Positions 21,079 to 30,542 of a stretch of 64,000 nt of DNA are shown piece after piece. The translations under genes were made by a program, and so were the position numbers. The DNA is from Burkholderia pyrrocinia (GTDB lineage Bacteria > Pseudomonadota > Gammaproteobacteria > Burkholderiales > Burkholderiaceae). How positions within the stretch are numbered: position 1 is the stretch's first letter; each line of letters starts with the position of its first letter. The notes below the pieces were generated by a model, which was not told where the DNA came from, searched no databases, and saw only the letters and a program-made list of their open reading frames with translations. The DNA is taken from contig NZ_CP070978.1 in assembly GCF_018417535.1 (NCBI RefSeq), positions 1,488,001 through 1,552,000 on the forward strand, in the 5' to 3' direction.

Positions 21079-22218
21079 ATGAAAAAAATACCGCTTTTCC
21101 TGTCGACAGGAATCCTTATCGGCTGCGCGAACGCGCATGCGCAAAGTTCCGTCCTGCTGTTCGGCGTCCTCGACGAAGGCATCAACTACACGAGCAATGT
21201 CGGCGGCAAGTCGTCGTGGCAAATGGCGAGCGGCGATCTCGCGACAAGCCGCTGGGGTATCAAGGGCAACGAGGATCTCGGCGGCGGGCTGCACGCGATC
21301 TTCGATCTCGAGAGCGGTTTCGCGCTCGAGAGCGGCCAGCTCGGCTACGGCGGCCGCCTGTTCGGCTTCCAGTCCTATGTCGGCCTGCAGTCGGACCGCA
21401 TCGGCACGCTGACGCTCGGCCGTCAGTTCGATACCGTCGCCGACACGATCGGGCCGCTGACCGCGAACGGCAGCTGGGCCGGCTTCCTGTTCTCGCATCC
21501 GCTCGACAACGACAACACCGATGCGTCGTTCCACGCGAACAACGCGGTGAAATACACGAGCCCCGCGTTCGCCGGCCTGTCCGGCACGGTGATGGTCGGG
21601 CTGAGCAATCTCGCGGGCGGCTTCGCGCAGAACCGGATGCTCGGCGTCGGCCTGAACTACACGTACCAGACGCTGTCGGTCGCCGCCGTCTACGAGAACC
21701 TGTCGAACCCCGGCACCACGGCGGGCGGCGCGCTGACGCCGGACGATACGGATTTCGTCGCGGGCAACCAGAAGATCTATGGAATCGGCGTGAACTACGG
21801 CATCGGGCCCGCGACGCTCGGTGCAGTGTATTCGCACGTGAACGTCAGCCAGCCCGATGCGTCGCTCTACGCGGGCAGTCTCAGCCTGTCGAACGCGCGG
21901 CTCACGTTCGACAACCTCGAAGTCAACGCGAAATACAACGTCACGCCGGCCGTTCTCGTCGGCGGGATGTACACGTACACGCGCGGCGGGCTCGATCGAT
22001 CCGGCGCGAAGTCGTCGCTGCACTGGAACCAGTTCGGCGCGATGGCGCAGTACCTGCTGTCGAAGCGCACGTCGGTCTACACGCAGGTCGTCTATCAGCA
22101 GGTGGGCGGCAGCGCGACCGGCACGCCGCTCGACGGCGCGCTCGTACCGGGTTCGCCCGGCGCGTCGTCGAACGGGCACCAGATCATCGGGCGCGTGGCG
22201 CTGAATCACACGTTCTGA
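21079..22218 (+). CDS. Gram-negative trimeric porin (OmpC/general porin type)
   Basis: 379 residues with signal peptide ending ANAHA. Burkholderiales porin signatures: SSVLLFGVLDEGINY at the mature start, SRWGIKGNEDLGGGLHAIFDLE, GTLTLGRQFD, and a C-terminal strand IIGRVALNHTF ending in Phe. Sixteen-stranded barrel expected. Its upstream region carries the same palindrome and a -24/-12 promoter as the amine genes, so it is probably the uptake pore for the amine and belongs to that regulon. Confidence 0.9.
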   Translation: MKKIPLFLSTGILIGCANAHAQSSVLLFGVLDEGINYTSNVGGKSSWQMASGDLATSRWGIKGNEDLGGGLHAIFDLESGFALESGQLGYGGRLFGFQSYVGLQSDRIGTLTLGRQFDTVADTIGPLTANGSWAGFLFSHPLDNDNTDASFHANNAVKYTSPAFAGLSGTVMVGLSNLAGGFAQNRMLGVGLNYTYQTLSVAAVYENLSNPGTTAGGALTPDDTDFVAGNQKIYGIGVNYGIGPATLGAVYSHVNVSQPDASLYAGSLSLSNARLTFDNLEVNAKYNVTPAVLVGGMYTYTRGGLDRSGAKSSLHWNQFGAMAQYLLSKRTSVYTQVVYQQVGGSATGTPLDGALVPGSPGASSNGHQIIGRVALNHTF

Positions 22219-22267
22219 GCGCGGGCGGTGCGTGCCGCGCCTGCAACGCGTGCGGCACGCGCAACGC

Positions 22268-22471
22268 TCAGAACCCCTGCATCGTCACCGTCGGATCGAC
22301 GACCAGGTGCACGACGCCGTAGATGACCGCGCCGACGAGCAGCGCGAGCAGGATCGCGACAAACGGCAGCAGGGTGAAGTTGACGTTCGCGAGATCGGCC
22401 GCGTGCGCCTTGCTGTTGCGTACGCCGAAGAAACTCCACAGGACCAGCTTGATCATGCCGAGCAGTTTCAT
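22268..22471 (-). CDS. DUF2970 small membrane protein
   Basis: 67 residues from ATG 22471, with AAAGGAGCG upstream. It begins KLLGMIKLVLWSFFGVRNSKAH, the DUF2970 pattern, and has one strong membrane helix near 35-58. Widespread in beta-proteobacteria; function unknown. Confidence 0.8.
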   Translation of the reverse strand: MKLLGMIKLVLWSFFGVRNSKAHAADLANVNFTLLPFVAILLALLVGAVIYGVVHLVVDPTVTMQGF

Positions 22472-22593
22472 GATTACGCTCCTTTCATCGAATCGGTTGA
22501 CGCTATCGTCGATCCGACCGGCATCCGAAAAAAGCAGCAGTTGCGCGCGCTTTTCGCGCAGCAGGCCATCTGCGGCCGCATGTCGCAGGTGCG

Positions 22594-24702
22594 TCAGCGG
22601 TCGAGCACGAGCGCTTCCGTGGCGCCTTGCGCGGGCCGCGCGACGCACAGCAGCGCGCAGCCGGGTTCGACCGCCGCATCGGGCGTTTGCTCGTAGTCGA
22701 CCGCGCCGGACAGCACGCGCGTCGCGCACGTGCCGCACGAACCGGCGCGGCATTCGGACGGCACGGCGACGCGCTGCCCTTCCGCGAATTCGAGCAGCGT
22801 GCCGTCGGCGGGCGTCCATGCGGCTTCGCGCCTGGTGCGCCGGAACACGACGGGCACGCTCGCCGCCGCCGGCGTGCCTGCCGCGCGGGTCGCGCTGCGC
22901 ACCACGCTCGACGGCCCGAACGCCTCGAAGCGGATGCGTTCGTCCGGCACGTTCAGCGCGCGCAGCCCGTCGTACAGGTCGCGCATGAACGCCGACGGCC
23001 CGCACAGGTAGAAGTCGTAGTCGTCGAACGACAGGATCCGCTTCAGTTGCGCGATGTCGATGCGGCCCGCCCGCGCTGCCGTGTCGTCGTGCGGGCGGCT
23101 GTCGAACCCGTGGAGCGACAACCGCGCATCGGCGGCCGCGATACGCGCCAGGTCCGCCGCGAACGGCCGGTCGGCCGCTTCACGAGCGCCGTGTACGAAC
23201 ACCACGCGGCGCGACGGCGCGGCGTCGGCCAGCGCACGGCGCAGCATCGCGACCATCGGCGTGATGCCGATGCCGGCCGACACGAGCACGGCCGGTCGCG
23301 GGCTCGCGAGATCGAACGTGAAGCGGCCGCGCGGCTTCTGCGCGTCGAGCGTCATGCCCGCCTGTGCGTGATCGTGCAGCCACGCCGAGACGCGCCCCTC
23401 CCGCTTCACCGTGATCCGGTAGTGCGCGTCGCCCGGCGCATCGGAAAGCGTGTAGCTGCGTATCGACGGCGCGTCGCTGCCCGGCAACGCGACGCGCAGC
23501 GTCAGATGCTGCCCGGCCTCGTATGCAGGCAACGCACCGCCGTCCGCCGGTTCGAAATGGAACGAGCGGATCGCGCGCGCTTCGTCGACGATCTTCGCGA
23601 TACGCAGCGATCGCCATGCGGGTGCCGTTGCCGTTGCCGGTGCCGGTGCCGGTGCCGGTGCCGGTGCCGGTGCCGGTGCCGGTGCGGACGGCACCGGCGC
23701 GGCCGCCGCCGTCGCCGCTCCACCAGCGCTCGCCGCCATCGCCGCGAACTGCGGCGCGCGCTCGACCGCCGACCATCGGAACGGCAGCACCGCGCGCATG
23801 CGCCGCACTTCCCGCACATGGAACCGCGCGACGCGCTGCGCGCCGTCGAACGACGCGACGAGCGGCCCGTCCCATACGATCTCCGCACGCGCGGCGACAA
23901 CCAGCAGGTCGCCGCTGTCGAAATCGACGAACAGCAGCCCCGCGCGCGGATCGAGCTGCAGGTTGCCGAGCGTGTTGAAGAAGCGGTTGCCGCTGAAATC
24001 CGGCGTCGTCAGCGTGTGCGCATCGTCGACGCGCACGAAGCCCGGCATCCCGCCGCGATGCGACACGTCCGCGCCGCGCGCGGCGCCCGCGTCCGCCGAC
24101 GTGTTCGCGCTCGCGACGAAGAACGTATCGGCCTGCGCGAGCAGCGCGCGATCCGCATCGTTCAGCCGGTCCGACACGTCAGGCTCGACCTGCGCATCGC
24201 CATCGCGCGCGACGAACGTCGGCTTGCGGCCCTGGATGTACTTCGCGCAGTTGCCGAAGCTCTGTTCGACCGCGATCGTCAGCGCATCGCCGTCGACCGC
24301 GCGCACGACGCCGTTGACGCGATTGCGCCGCCGCGTATCGAATTCGATCCCGAGCCCGCCGAGCGGCGCGCCCGGCCGCCACGCGCCGGCCAGCGGATCG
24401 CCCGGCAGCGCGGGCGCCGCGATGCGCAGCGTGCGCGCATCCGGCGACGTGACGAACCCCGGCGCGCCGGTGCGCAACGTCGCCCACGGCTGGCCGTGCG
24501 CATCGACGCCGCCGAGCACGAAGAACGGCAGTTGCGCGAAAAACGCCCGGTGCTGGTCCGGCATGAAGCGCCGGATCCCGCGCCGGCCCGCCGCACCCGC
24601 GGCCTCCGTCACGCCCGCGCGCTGCTGCACGGCCAGCTCGCCCGCGTGAAACGGCGCGGCGTCGAGTTCCCAGCCCGGTACGACGGCAGTCGGGGCGTTC
24701 AT
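22594..24702 (-). CDS. Three-domain oxidoreductase: PNPOx-like, FAD/NAD reductase, 2Fe-2S ferredoxin
   Basis: 702 residues from ATG 24702 (GGAGA upstream). Residues ~1-320 are a pyridoxamine-phosphate-oxidase-like split barrel (FFVLGGVDAHGQPWATLR; GNCAKYIQGRKP). An Ala-Pro linker follows, then a ferredoxin reductase domain with flavin motif RSYTLSDAP and nucleotide motif SAGIGITPMVAML. A plant-type ferredoxin ends the chain with Cys651, 656, 659 and 686 as the 2Fe-2S ligands. This is a self-contained electron path from NAD(P)H to a barrel-bound cofactor. Substrate unknown. It is co-directional with the GST gene and divergent from the LysR regulator. Confidence 0.85.
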   Translation of the reverse strand: MNAPTAVVPGWELDAAPFHAGELAVQQRAGVTEAAGAAGRRGIRRFMPDQHRAFFAQLPFFVLGGVDAHGQPWATLRTGAPGFVTSPDARTLRIAAPALPGDPLAGAWRPGAPLGGLGIEFDTRRRNRVNGVVRAVDGDALTIAVEQSFGNCAKYIQGRKPTFVARDGDAQVEPDVSDRLNDADRALLAQADTFFVASANTSADAGAARGADVSHRGGMPGFVRVDDAHTLTTPDFSGNRFFNTLGNLQLDPRAGLLFVDFDSGDLLVVAARAEIVWDGPLVASFDGAQRVARFHVREVRRMRAVLPFRWSAVERAPQFAAMAASAGGAATAAAAPVPSAPAPAPAPAPAPAPAPATATAPAWRSLRIAKIVDEARAIRSFHFEPADGGALPAYEAGQHLTLRVALPGSDAPSIRSYTLSDAPGDAHYRITVKREGRVSAWLHDHAQAGMTLDAQKPRGRFTFDLASPRPAVLVSAGIGITPMVAMLRRALADAAPSRRVVFVHGAREAADRPFAADLARIAAADARLSLHGFDSRPHDDTAARAGRIDIAQLKRILSFDDYDFYLCGPSAFMRDLYDGLRALNVPDERIRFEAFGPSSVVRSATRAAGTPAAASVPVVFRRTRREAAWTPADGTLLEFAEGQRVAVPSECRAGSCGTCATRVLSGAVDYEQTPDAAVEPGCALLCVARPAQGATEALVLDR
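23637..23684. repeat. Hexanucleotide microsatellite (CCGGTG)8
   Basis: Eight perfect 6-base units lie within the oxidoreductase gene and encode the Ala-Pro linker between the PNPOx-like and reductase domains. Copy changes would keep frame and only alter linker length. Confidence 0.9.
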
Positions 24703-24737
24703 CGCGTTCTCCTGAACAGGCGCGGTGTCGGTTGGCG

Positions 24738-25397
24738 TTACGCGGCGAGCAGGCCCGCGCGCGTCGTCGGCATGCCGACGAAACCCGGCAGCGCCTCGAC
24801 GCGCGCCAGCCATGCGCGCACGTGCGGATACGGTTCGAGCGACACGCCGCCTTCCGGCGCGTGCGCGATGTACGTGTACGCGGCGATGTCCGCGATCGTC
24901 GGCTGCGCGCCGGCCGCGAAGGCCTTGCCGGCCAGTTCGCGATCAATCACGTCGAGCAGCTTCGCGGCCGTGCGCTTGGCCGCATCATGGTCGAGCGGCG
25001 CGCCGAACACGGTCACGAGCCTCGCCGCCGCAGGCCCCGTCGCGATCGGGCCGGCCGCATACGACAACCAGCGCTGCACGACCGCCGCAGCGGCCGGGTC
25101 GTCGGGCAGCCAGTGCGCGTCGCCGTAGCGCTTCGCGAGATACACGAGGATCGCGTTCGAATCGGCGATCACGGTGCCGCCGTCGTCGATCACGGGCACC
25201 TGCCCGAGCGGATTGAGCGCGAGGAACGCCGGTTCGCGTTGCGCGCCGGCCGCGAGATCGACGTCGACGGTCTCGGACGGCAGACCGAGCAGCGACAGGA
25301 ACAACCGGACGCGGTGCGCGTGCCCTGACAGCAGGAACGAATAAACGCGAATCGCTGCGACGGGCTTACCGGGCACAGGCTTGCTGGCGGCAGACAT
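24738..25397 (-). CDS. Glutathione S-transferase
   Basis: 219 residues from ATG 25397 (CCGGAG upstream; an ATG three codons earlier is possible). Thioredoxin-like N-terminal half ([19 protein letters not shown], then the cis-Pro segment [11 protein letters not shown] and [11 protein letters not shown]) followed by the all-helical C-terminal domain with the DIAAYTYI motif. A general detoxification enzyme; 35 bases separate it from the oxidoreductase gene, so they form one operon under the divergent LysR. Confidence 0.9.
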   Translation of the reverse strand: MSAASKPVPGKPVAAIRVYSFLLSGHAHRVRLFLSLLGLPSETVDVDLAAGAQREPAFLALNPLGQVPVIDDGGTVIADSNAILVYLAKRYGDAHWLPDDPAAAAVVQRWLSYAAGPIATGPAAARLVTVFGAPLDHDAAKRTAAKLLDVIDRELAGKAFAAGAQPTIADIAAYTYIAHAPEGGVSLEPYPHVRAWLARVEALPGFVGMPTTRAGLLAA

Positions 25398-25480
25398 GGA
25401 AAACACTCCGGAATCTCGCGCCGCCGGGAATCGGCGACGAACGGCTCCAGCGTAACGCTCGCCGTTCGCGGCCAGAAGAC

Positions 25481-25503
25481 GGATAATCGCTTAAACATTA
25501 TCC
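25481..25503. promoter_or_regulatory. LysR-type operator between gst and lysR
   Basis: GGATAAT and ATTATCC, perfect 7-base inverted arms around a 9-base AT-rich centre, lying 22 bases upstream of the lysR ATG. Form and place fit autoregulation and control of the divergent GST operon. Confidence 0.65.
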
Positions 25504-25524
25504 GCTCCCATAGGACAATCGACG

Positions 25525-26478
25525 ATGGCCGACTTGCGCGACGTGAACCTGAACCGGCTGGCGATCTTCGTCGCGGTGGTCGACGCCGGCTCGCTGACGG
25601 CCGCGGCCGAGCGGCTCGGCCTCGCGAAGACGGTCGTCAGCACGCACATGCAGCGTCTCGAATCCGAGGTCGGCGCGAACCTGCTGGTGCGCACGACGCG
25701 GCGGCTGAGCGTGACCGACGCGGGGCGTGCGTTCTACGACGCGTGCCGCGCCATCGTGCGCGCCACCGAAAACGCGCTCGATGCGGTGTCGTCCGACGCG
25801 GGGCCGCTGCGCGGCACGCTGCGCGTGAGCGTGCCGATCGACTATGGCGCGCAGGTCGTCGCGCCGGCCGTCGTCGCGCTGCGCGACGCGCATCCGGGGC
25901 TCGATGTCGAACTCGTCGCGAACGACCGCGTCGTCGAGCTCGTCGCGGACAACCTCGACGTCGCGATCCGCATCGGCCGCCTCGCCGATTCGAACTATCG
26001 CGCGGTGCAGCTCGGCACGTACGAGAAATGGCTGGTCGCGAGCCCCGCGTTCATCGCGCGCCACGGGCTGCCGCGCGATCCGGATGCGCTCGCCGCGCTG
26101 CCGTTCGTGATGCTGTCGACGCTGGCGCGTCCGCACACGCTCGAGCTTGAAAGCGCCCGCGGGGGCAAGGCGTCGGTGCGCTGCACGCCGCATTTCGTGT
26201 CGAACACCGCGACGGCTTGCCGGGCGATCGTGCTGGCCGGCGGGGCATTCGGTCTGCTGACGGATTTTTCAACCGCGGAGGACATCGCGGCCGGCCGGCT
26301 CGTGCGGCTGCTGCCCGCGTGGCGCTCGGCGCCGGCCGGGATCCATGCGGTGTTTCCGTCGACGCGGCTACCTTCGCCGAAGGTGCGCGCGTTCATCGAC
26401 GCGATGAAGGGGAGGATCGGCGATACACCGCCGGCGGCGCCGCTACGCTCGACACGCTCGAAGCGCGCGGCAGACTGA
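25525..26478 (+). CDS. LysR-family transcriptional regulator
   Basis: 317 residues. Winged HTH in residues ~8-66 ([29 protein letters not shown] split over the recognition helix) and a periplasmic-binding-protein-like effector domain after a linker. Subgroup resembles the short-linker regulators that control neighbouring oxidoreductase genes. It is divergent from the GST/oxidoreductase operon with a palindrome between them. Inducer unknown. Confidence 0.9.
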   Translation: MADLRDVNLNRLAIFVAVVDAGSLTAAAERLGLAKTVVSTHMQRLESEVGANLLVRTTRRLSVTDAGRAFYDACRAIVRATENALDAVSSDAGPLRGTLRVSVPIDYGAQVVAPAVVALRDAHPGLDVELVANDRVVELVADNLDVAIRIGRLADSNYRAVQLGTYEKWLVASPAFIARHGLPRDPDALAALPFVMLSTLARPHTLELESARGGKASVRCTPHFVSNTATACRAIVLAGGAFGLLTDFSTAEDIAAGRLVRLLPAWRSAPAGIHAVFPSTRLPSPKVRAFIDAMKGRIGDTPPAAPLRSTRSKRAAD

Positions 26479-26683
26479 ATCCGGATCGCCGCGCGTTTTT
26501 ACCCCCTCCAATCTCCTTTCGCGGGGCTTTCCCGCTCCGAGCAAATACGCCCTTTTATTTTTCATAAAAAATCACGCATCGCTTTCCAGATTTTCTACTA
26601 ACCTTATTCCCGGTAATACGCCGATTCGCGTTTACCGAAATGTTTCAATTCTCCGTTTTATTCAATCAATCAAGGAGTCTGAA

Positions 26684-26947
26684 ATGCAAACCGCAGCGAT
26701 TTCATGGGGAACCACGCCGTCGATTCGTGTCTACACGGCCAACGGCAACAAGATCACCGAGCGCTGCTACGACGGGCAGAAGTGGTATACGGGCGCGTTC
26801 AACCAGGCCGGCGACAACGTGTCCGCCACGTGCTGGCTGGTGGGAAGCGCCATCCACATCCGCGTGTACGCGACGAGCGGCGGCACGACGACCGAGTATT
26901 GCTGGGACGGCGACGGCTGGACCCGCGGCGGTTACACGGGTTCCTGA
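26684..26947 (+). CDS. Fucose-binding beta-propeller lectin (BambL/RSL type)
   Basis: 87 residues, ATG 26684 with AAGGAG upstream. Two tandem ~45-residue blades: [18 protein letters not shown] with KWYTG, and [18 protein letters not shown] with GWTRG. Each carries the Arg, Glu and Trp/Tyr residues that bind fucose; three chains would form a six-bladed propeller. The sequence is very close to what I recall of BambL and of Ralstonia RSL. No signal peptide, as in those lectins. It binds fucosylated glycans on hosts. The gene lies in an AT-rich pocket and has its own strong terminator. Confidence 0.92.
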   Translation: MQTAAISWGTTPSIRVYTANGNKITERCYDGQKWYTGAFNQAGDNVSATCWLVGSAIHIRVYATSGGTTTEYCWDGDGWTRGGYTGS

Positions 26948-26967
26948 TCGACACGGGTTCCTGATCG
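26934..26967. repeat. 17-base tandem duplication across the lectin stop codon
   Basis: Two perfect adjacent copies of ACACGGGTTCCTGATCG. The first copy contains the last codons and TGA of the lectin gene; the second lies just after it. Confidence 0.9.
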
Positions 26968-27003
26968 AGCGTGCCTGAGGCGCGAAGGGTTTCGCGCCAT
27001 GAC

Positions 27004-27045
27004 CGGCGCAATGCGGGTTGATTGTTGCATTGCGCCGCTTTTTTT
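27004..27045 (+). terminator. Rho-independent terminator of the lectin gene
   Basis: Perfect 11-base stem (CGGCGCAATGC / GCATTGCGCCG), 12-base loop, then C and seven T. The following ~240 bases to 27283 are AT-rich with no gene recognised. Confidence 0.9.
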
Positions 27046-27283
27046 AATTCGCACCACATTGCTTTCATCAATTCACCGCCACATGAAACCGGAATCAAAA
27101 ACAATGACGATATTTTGACATTTGTTCACCACCCCAAAACCGATCGCCTTTTATTTATTAAAAAGACGACTAAATCGCACAAAAAAAACAACACGGCGTT
27201 CCGTGCGCCGCGTGAATGCCGCTTTCTTTTCATTTTCAGCCTGCCATTGCCGGGGGTAACGCGAACAGCGCGATGCCATCCGG

Positions 27284-27940
27284 TTAGCCGATCTCCCGCA
27301 ACGTCCCCAGCAGCACCTTCCGGCAACTCGCCACCATCTGCGCTTCCGGGTCGCGATACTCGGTGAGCAGCCACGCCGCGCCGACGTTCGTCATCGCGCC
27401 GACGAGCGCGAGCCCGATCAGCCGCTGCTCGGTGCGCTCCGCGGGCGTCGCGGCCTCGCGCGGCACGCCGATCGCCATGATCAGCTTGCCGAAGTCGATC
27501 AGCATGCGCTGGTACGTCATGTCGGTATCCGCGCTCACGCCCATCACCTCGAGCAGCAGCACGCGCGCCGCGCACGGGTCGCGCAGGAACGCAAAGAACG
27601 CGGCGAGCCCCGCGTCGACGCTCTCGCGCAGATCGCCGCCGCGCGCGGCGACCGCCTGCGCGACCGCGTCATGCAGTTGCTGCGCGTGATGCAGGTAGGT
27701 GCAGCGCAGCAAATCCTCGGTGCTGTCGAACGCCGCATAAAAATAGCGATCGTTCAGCTTCGCTTCCTGACAGATCGACCGCACGGTCGCCTTGCGGAAC
27801 CCGACCGTGCCGAACACGCGCGTCGCCGCGCGGATCAGCGCGTCGCGCCGCTCGGCGGCACGCACCTCGGGCGCCACGCCGCCATACGACCGGCCCCGTT
27901 TTTCCGTTTCGAGTGCTTTCTCCATTCCGCTATTTGACAT
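27284..27940 (-). CDS. TetR-family repressor
   Basis: 218 residues. HTH in the N-terminal ~60 residues (RDALIRAATRVFGTVGFRKATVRSI, then LNDRYFYAAFDSTEDLL). The C-terminal helical domain binds an unknown ligand. It is divergent from the SDR/monooxygenase/hydrolase operon with an 88-base gap holding an inverted repeat. Start could also be ATG 27925 (MEKALETEK); neither has a strong ribosome site. Confidence 0.88.
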   Translation of the reverse strand: MSNSGMEKALETEKRGRSYGGVAPEVRAAERRDALIRAATRVFGTVGFRKATVRSICQEAKLNDRYFYAAFDSTEDLLRCTYLHHAQQLHDAVAQAVAARGGDLRESVDAGLAAFFAFLRDPCAARVLLLEVMGVSADTDMTYQRMLIDFGKLIMAIGVPREAATPAERTEQRLIGLALVGAMTNVGAAWLLTEYRDPEAQMVASCRKVLLGTLREIG

Positions 27941-27960
27941 CAGGACACCCGAAAACTAAA

Positions 27961-27980
27961 GTGGTGACGATCAACACCAC
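27961..27980. promoter_or_regulatory. Candidate TetR operator
   Basis: GTGGTG and CACCAC separated by eight bases, located between the divergent tetR and SDR starts. Arms are short, so support is moderate. Confidence 0.45.
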
Positions 27981-28028
27981 AATAGGCGCGCCGCCGACGC
28001 AGCGCAAGCGGAACGGGAGGAGCAACGG

Positions 28029-28955
28029 ATGAACGGGTTTTCCGGCAAGGTCGCCGCGATCACGGGCGCCGGTTCGGGCATGGGCCGCAGCCTCGCGGTC
28101 GAACTCGCGCGGCGCGGCTGCGAGGTCGCGCTCGCCGACGTCAGCGAAGCCGGGCTCGCCGGCACGGCCGCCGCGTGTGTGCAGCACGGCGTGCGCGTGA
28201 GCACGCGGCGGCTCGACGTCGCCGACCGCGACGCAGTGTTCGCGTGGGCCGATTTCGTCCGCGCCGAACACGGCAAGGTCAACCTGATCTTCAACAACGC
28301 GGGCGTGTCGCTGGCCGCCAGCGCCGAAACCGCGCGCATCGCCGATCTCGAATGGATCGTCGGCATCAATTTCTGGGGCGTGGTGCACGGCACGCAGGCG
28401 TTCCTGCCGCATCTGCGCGCGTCGGGCGACGGCCACGTCGTCAACACGTCGAGCCTGTTCGGGCTCGTCGCGATGCCGACGCAAAGCGCGTACAACGCAA
28501 CCAAGTTCGCGGTGCGCGGCTTCACCGAGGCGTTGCGGATGGAACTCGAACTCGACGACGCGCCGGTGAGCGCGACCTGCGTGCATCCGGGCGGCGTCGC
28601 GACGAACATCGTCGACGCGGGCCGCGTCGATACCGGCATCCATGCGCTCACGGGCCAGGACGAAGCGACCCATCGCCGGCAGGCGAACCGCCTGATCAAC
28701 GCGACGACGGCCGACGATGCCGCGCGGCAGATCCTCGCGGGCGTCGAGCGCAATGCGCGCCGCGTACTCGTCGGCGCCGACGCGCGCCGGCTCGACCGGA
28801 TCGCGCGCCTGCTCGGCGCCGGTTACCAGTGGCTGATGCTGCGCCATGTGCGCCGCGCCCGTGCACGCAACCTCCGCCCGAAGGAAGTCCCCGTGGGAGA
28901 ACGCGCCCGCGCCCCGGCCGCACGCCCGACCACGCCGACCAAGGACCCCGCATGA
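28029..28955 (+). CDS. Short-chain dehydrogenase/reductase
   Basis: 308 residues with GGAGGAG upstream. Classical SDR: cofactor motif TGAGSGMG (13-20), NNAGV, catalytic Ser-Tyr-Lys (NTSSLFG; SAYNATKFA). Residues after ~250 form a basic Pro-rich tail. The gene overlaps the monooxygenase start by 4 bases. It probably interconverts an alcohol and the ketone used by the next enzyme. Confidence 0.88.
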   Translation: MNGFSGKVAAITGAGSGMGRSLAVELARRGCEVALADVSEAGLAGTAAACVQHGVRVSTRRLDVADRDAVFAWADFVRAEHGKVNLIFNNAGVSLAASAETARIADLEWIVGINFWGVVHGTQAFLPHLRASGDGHVVNTSSLFGLVAMPTQSAYNATKFAVRGFTEALRMELELDDAPVSATCVHPGGVATNIVDAGRVDTGIHALTGQDEATHRRQANRLINATTADDAARQILAGVERNARRVLVGADARRLDRIARLLGAGYQWLMLRHVRRARARNLRPKEVPVGERARAPAARPTTPTKDPA

Positions 28956-30535
28956 CCTCGACGACGACCGACCGGCGCGACGCGCCGCCCGCCTCCGGCG
29001 CCCGCCATGACCGTGGCGACAGCAACGACCTCGACGTGCTGATCGTCGGTGCCGGCCTGTCCGGCATCGGCGCCGCGTATCACCTGAAACAGCGCTGCCC
29101 GCATGCGAGCGTCGCGATCGTCGAGGCGCGCGAAGCGATCGGCGGCACCTGGGACCTGTTCCGCTATCCGGGCGTCCGTTCGGATTCCGACATGTTCACG
29201 CTCGGCTACAGCTTCCGCCCGTGGCACAGCGACAAGGCGATCTCGGACGGCCAGACGATCCTCGACTACATCCGCGACACCGCGCGCACGTACGGGATCG
29301 ACAAGACGATCCGCTACGGCCAGAAGGTCGTCGCGGCCGACTGGGATTCGAACCGCGCGCGCTGGACGGTACGCATCGAGCGCACGCGCGACGGCGCGAC
29401 CGACACGCTCGTGAGCACCTGCCGCTTCCTGTTCATGTGCAGCGGCTACTACGACTACGACGCCGGCTACCGGCCCGACTGGCCCGGCATGGACACGTTC
29501 GAGGGCAAGCTCGTGCATCCGCAGCACTGGCCGAAGGATCTTTCGTACGCGAACCGGCGCGTCGTCGTGATCGGCAGCGGCGCGACGGCCGTCACGCTCG
29601 TGCCGTCGATGGCGGCCGACGCGCAGCACGTGACGATGCTGCAGCGTTCTCCGACCTACATCGTGTCGCTGCCCGCGCGCGACAGGATCGCGAACGCGTT
29701 GCGCCGCGTGCTGCCGTCGCGGCTCGCGCACCGGCTCGTGCGCGTGAAGAACGTGCTGCTGACGATGTACCTGTACAACGTGTCGCGCCGCAAGCCCGAT
29801 CAGACGAAGAAATTCATCATCCGCGCGGCCGGCAAGCAGCTCGGCCCCGGCTTCGACGTCGCGAAGCACCTGACGCCGCGCTACATGCCGTGGGACCAGC
29901 GCGTGTGCCTGGTGCCGAACGGCGACCTGTTCAAGTCGATCCGCGCGGGCCGCGCGTCGATCGTCACCGACGAGATCGAGCGCTTCACGCCGACCGGCCT
30001 CAAGCTGAAGAGCGGCCAGCAGCTCGACGCGGACGTGATCGTCACCGCGACCGGACTGAAGGTGAAGATGCTCGGCGGCGCACGCGTCACGGTCGACGGC
30101 CGCACGGTCGACCTGCCGGAGACCGTGTCGTACAAGGGGATGATGTACAGCGACGTGCCGAACCTCGCGTCGTCGTTCGGCTACACGAACGCGTCGTGGA
30201 CGCTGAAGGCCGAGCTGATCGCGCGCTACGTATGCCGGCTGCTCAACCACATGCGCGCGAACGGCTATGACACCTGCGTGCCGCGGCTCGGCGCCGGCGA
30301 TCTCGGCGACGTGACGGCCGTCAACCTGAGCTCGGGCTACATCCAGCGCGCGGCCGGGATCCTGCCGAAGCAGGGCCACCGCAAGCCGTGGAAATTCCAC
30401 CAGAACTACGTGCTCGATCTCGCATCGCTGAAGTTCAGCGCGCTCGCCGATTCGGCGATGCATTTCGAACGCCGCGCGAAAGCCGGCCCGGCCGCAACAG
30501 CGCCGGTTGCCGAACCCGCACTCGAAACCCGTTGA
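28952..30535 (+). CDS. Flavin monooxygenase, Baeyer-Villiger type
   Basis: 527 residues. FAD motif VGAGLSGIGAAYHL, then GGTWDLFRYPGVRSDSDM typical of Baeyer-Villiger/FMO enzymes. The fingerprint region reads FEGKLVHPQHWP, with Pro where canonical enzymes have Thr. NADPH motif VIGSGATAVTLVP follows. It would insert oxygen into a ketone to give an ester or lactone for the downstream hydrolase. Substrate unknown. ATGA overlap with the SDR gene and 7-base gap to the hydrolase. Confidence 0.87.
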   Translation: MTSTTTDRRDAPPASGARHDRGDSNDLDVLIVGAGLSGIGAAYHLKQRCPHASVAIVEAREAIGGTWDLFRYPGVRSDSDMFTLGYSFRPWHSDKAISDGQTILDYIRDTARTYGIDKTIRYGQKVVAADWDSNRARWTVRIERTRDGATDTLVSTCRFLFMCSGYYDYDAGYRPDWPGMDTFEGKLVHPQHWPKDLSYANRRVVVIGSGATAVTLVPSMAADAQHVTMLQRSPTYIVSLPARDRIANALRRVLPSRLAHRLVRVKNVLLTMYLYNVSRRKPDQTKKFIIRAAGKQLGPGFDVAKHLTPRYMPWDQRVCLVPNGDLFKSIRAGRASIVTDEIERFTPTGLKLKSGQQLDADVIVTATGLKVKMLGGARVTVDGRTVDLPETVSYKGMMYSDVPNLASSFGYTNASWTLKAELIARYVCRLLNHMRANGYDTCVPRLGAGDLGDVTAVNLSSGYIQRAAGILPKQGHRKPWKFHQNYVLDLASLKFSALADSAMHFERRAKAGPAATAPVAEPALETR

Positions 30536-30542
30536 GGCCGAC

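Noticed and set aside
23637..23684. (CCGGTG)8 as a phase-variation switch
   Set aside because: Six-base units cannot shift frame, so only linker length would change.
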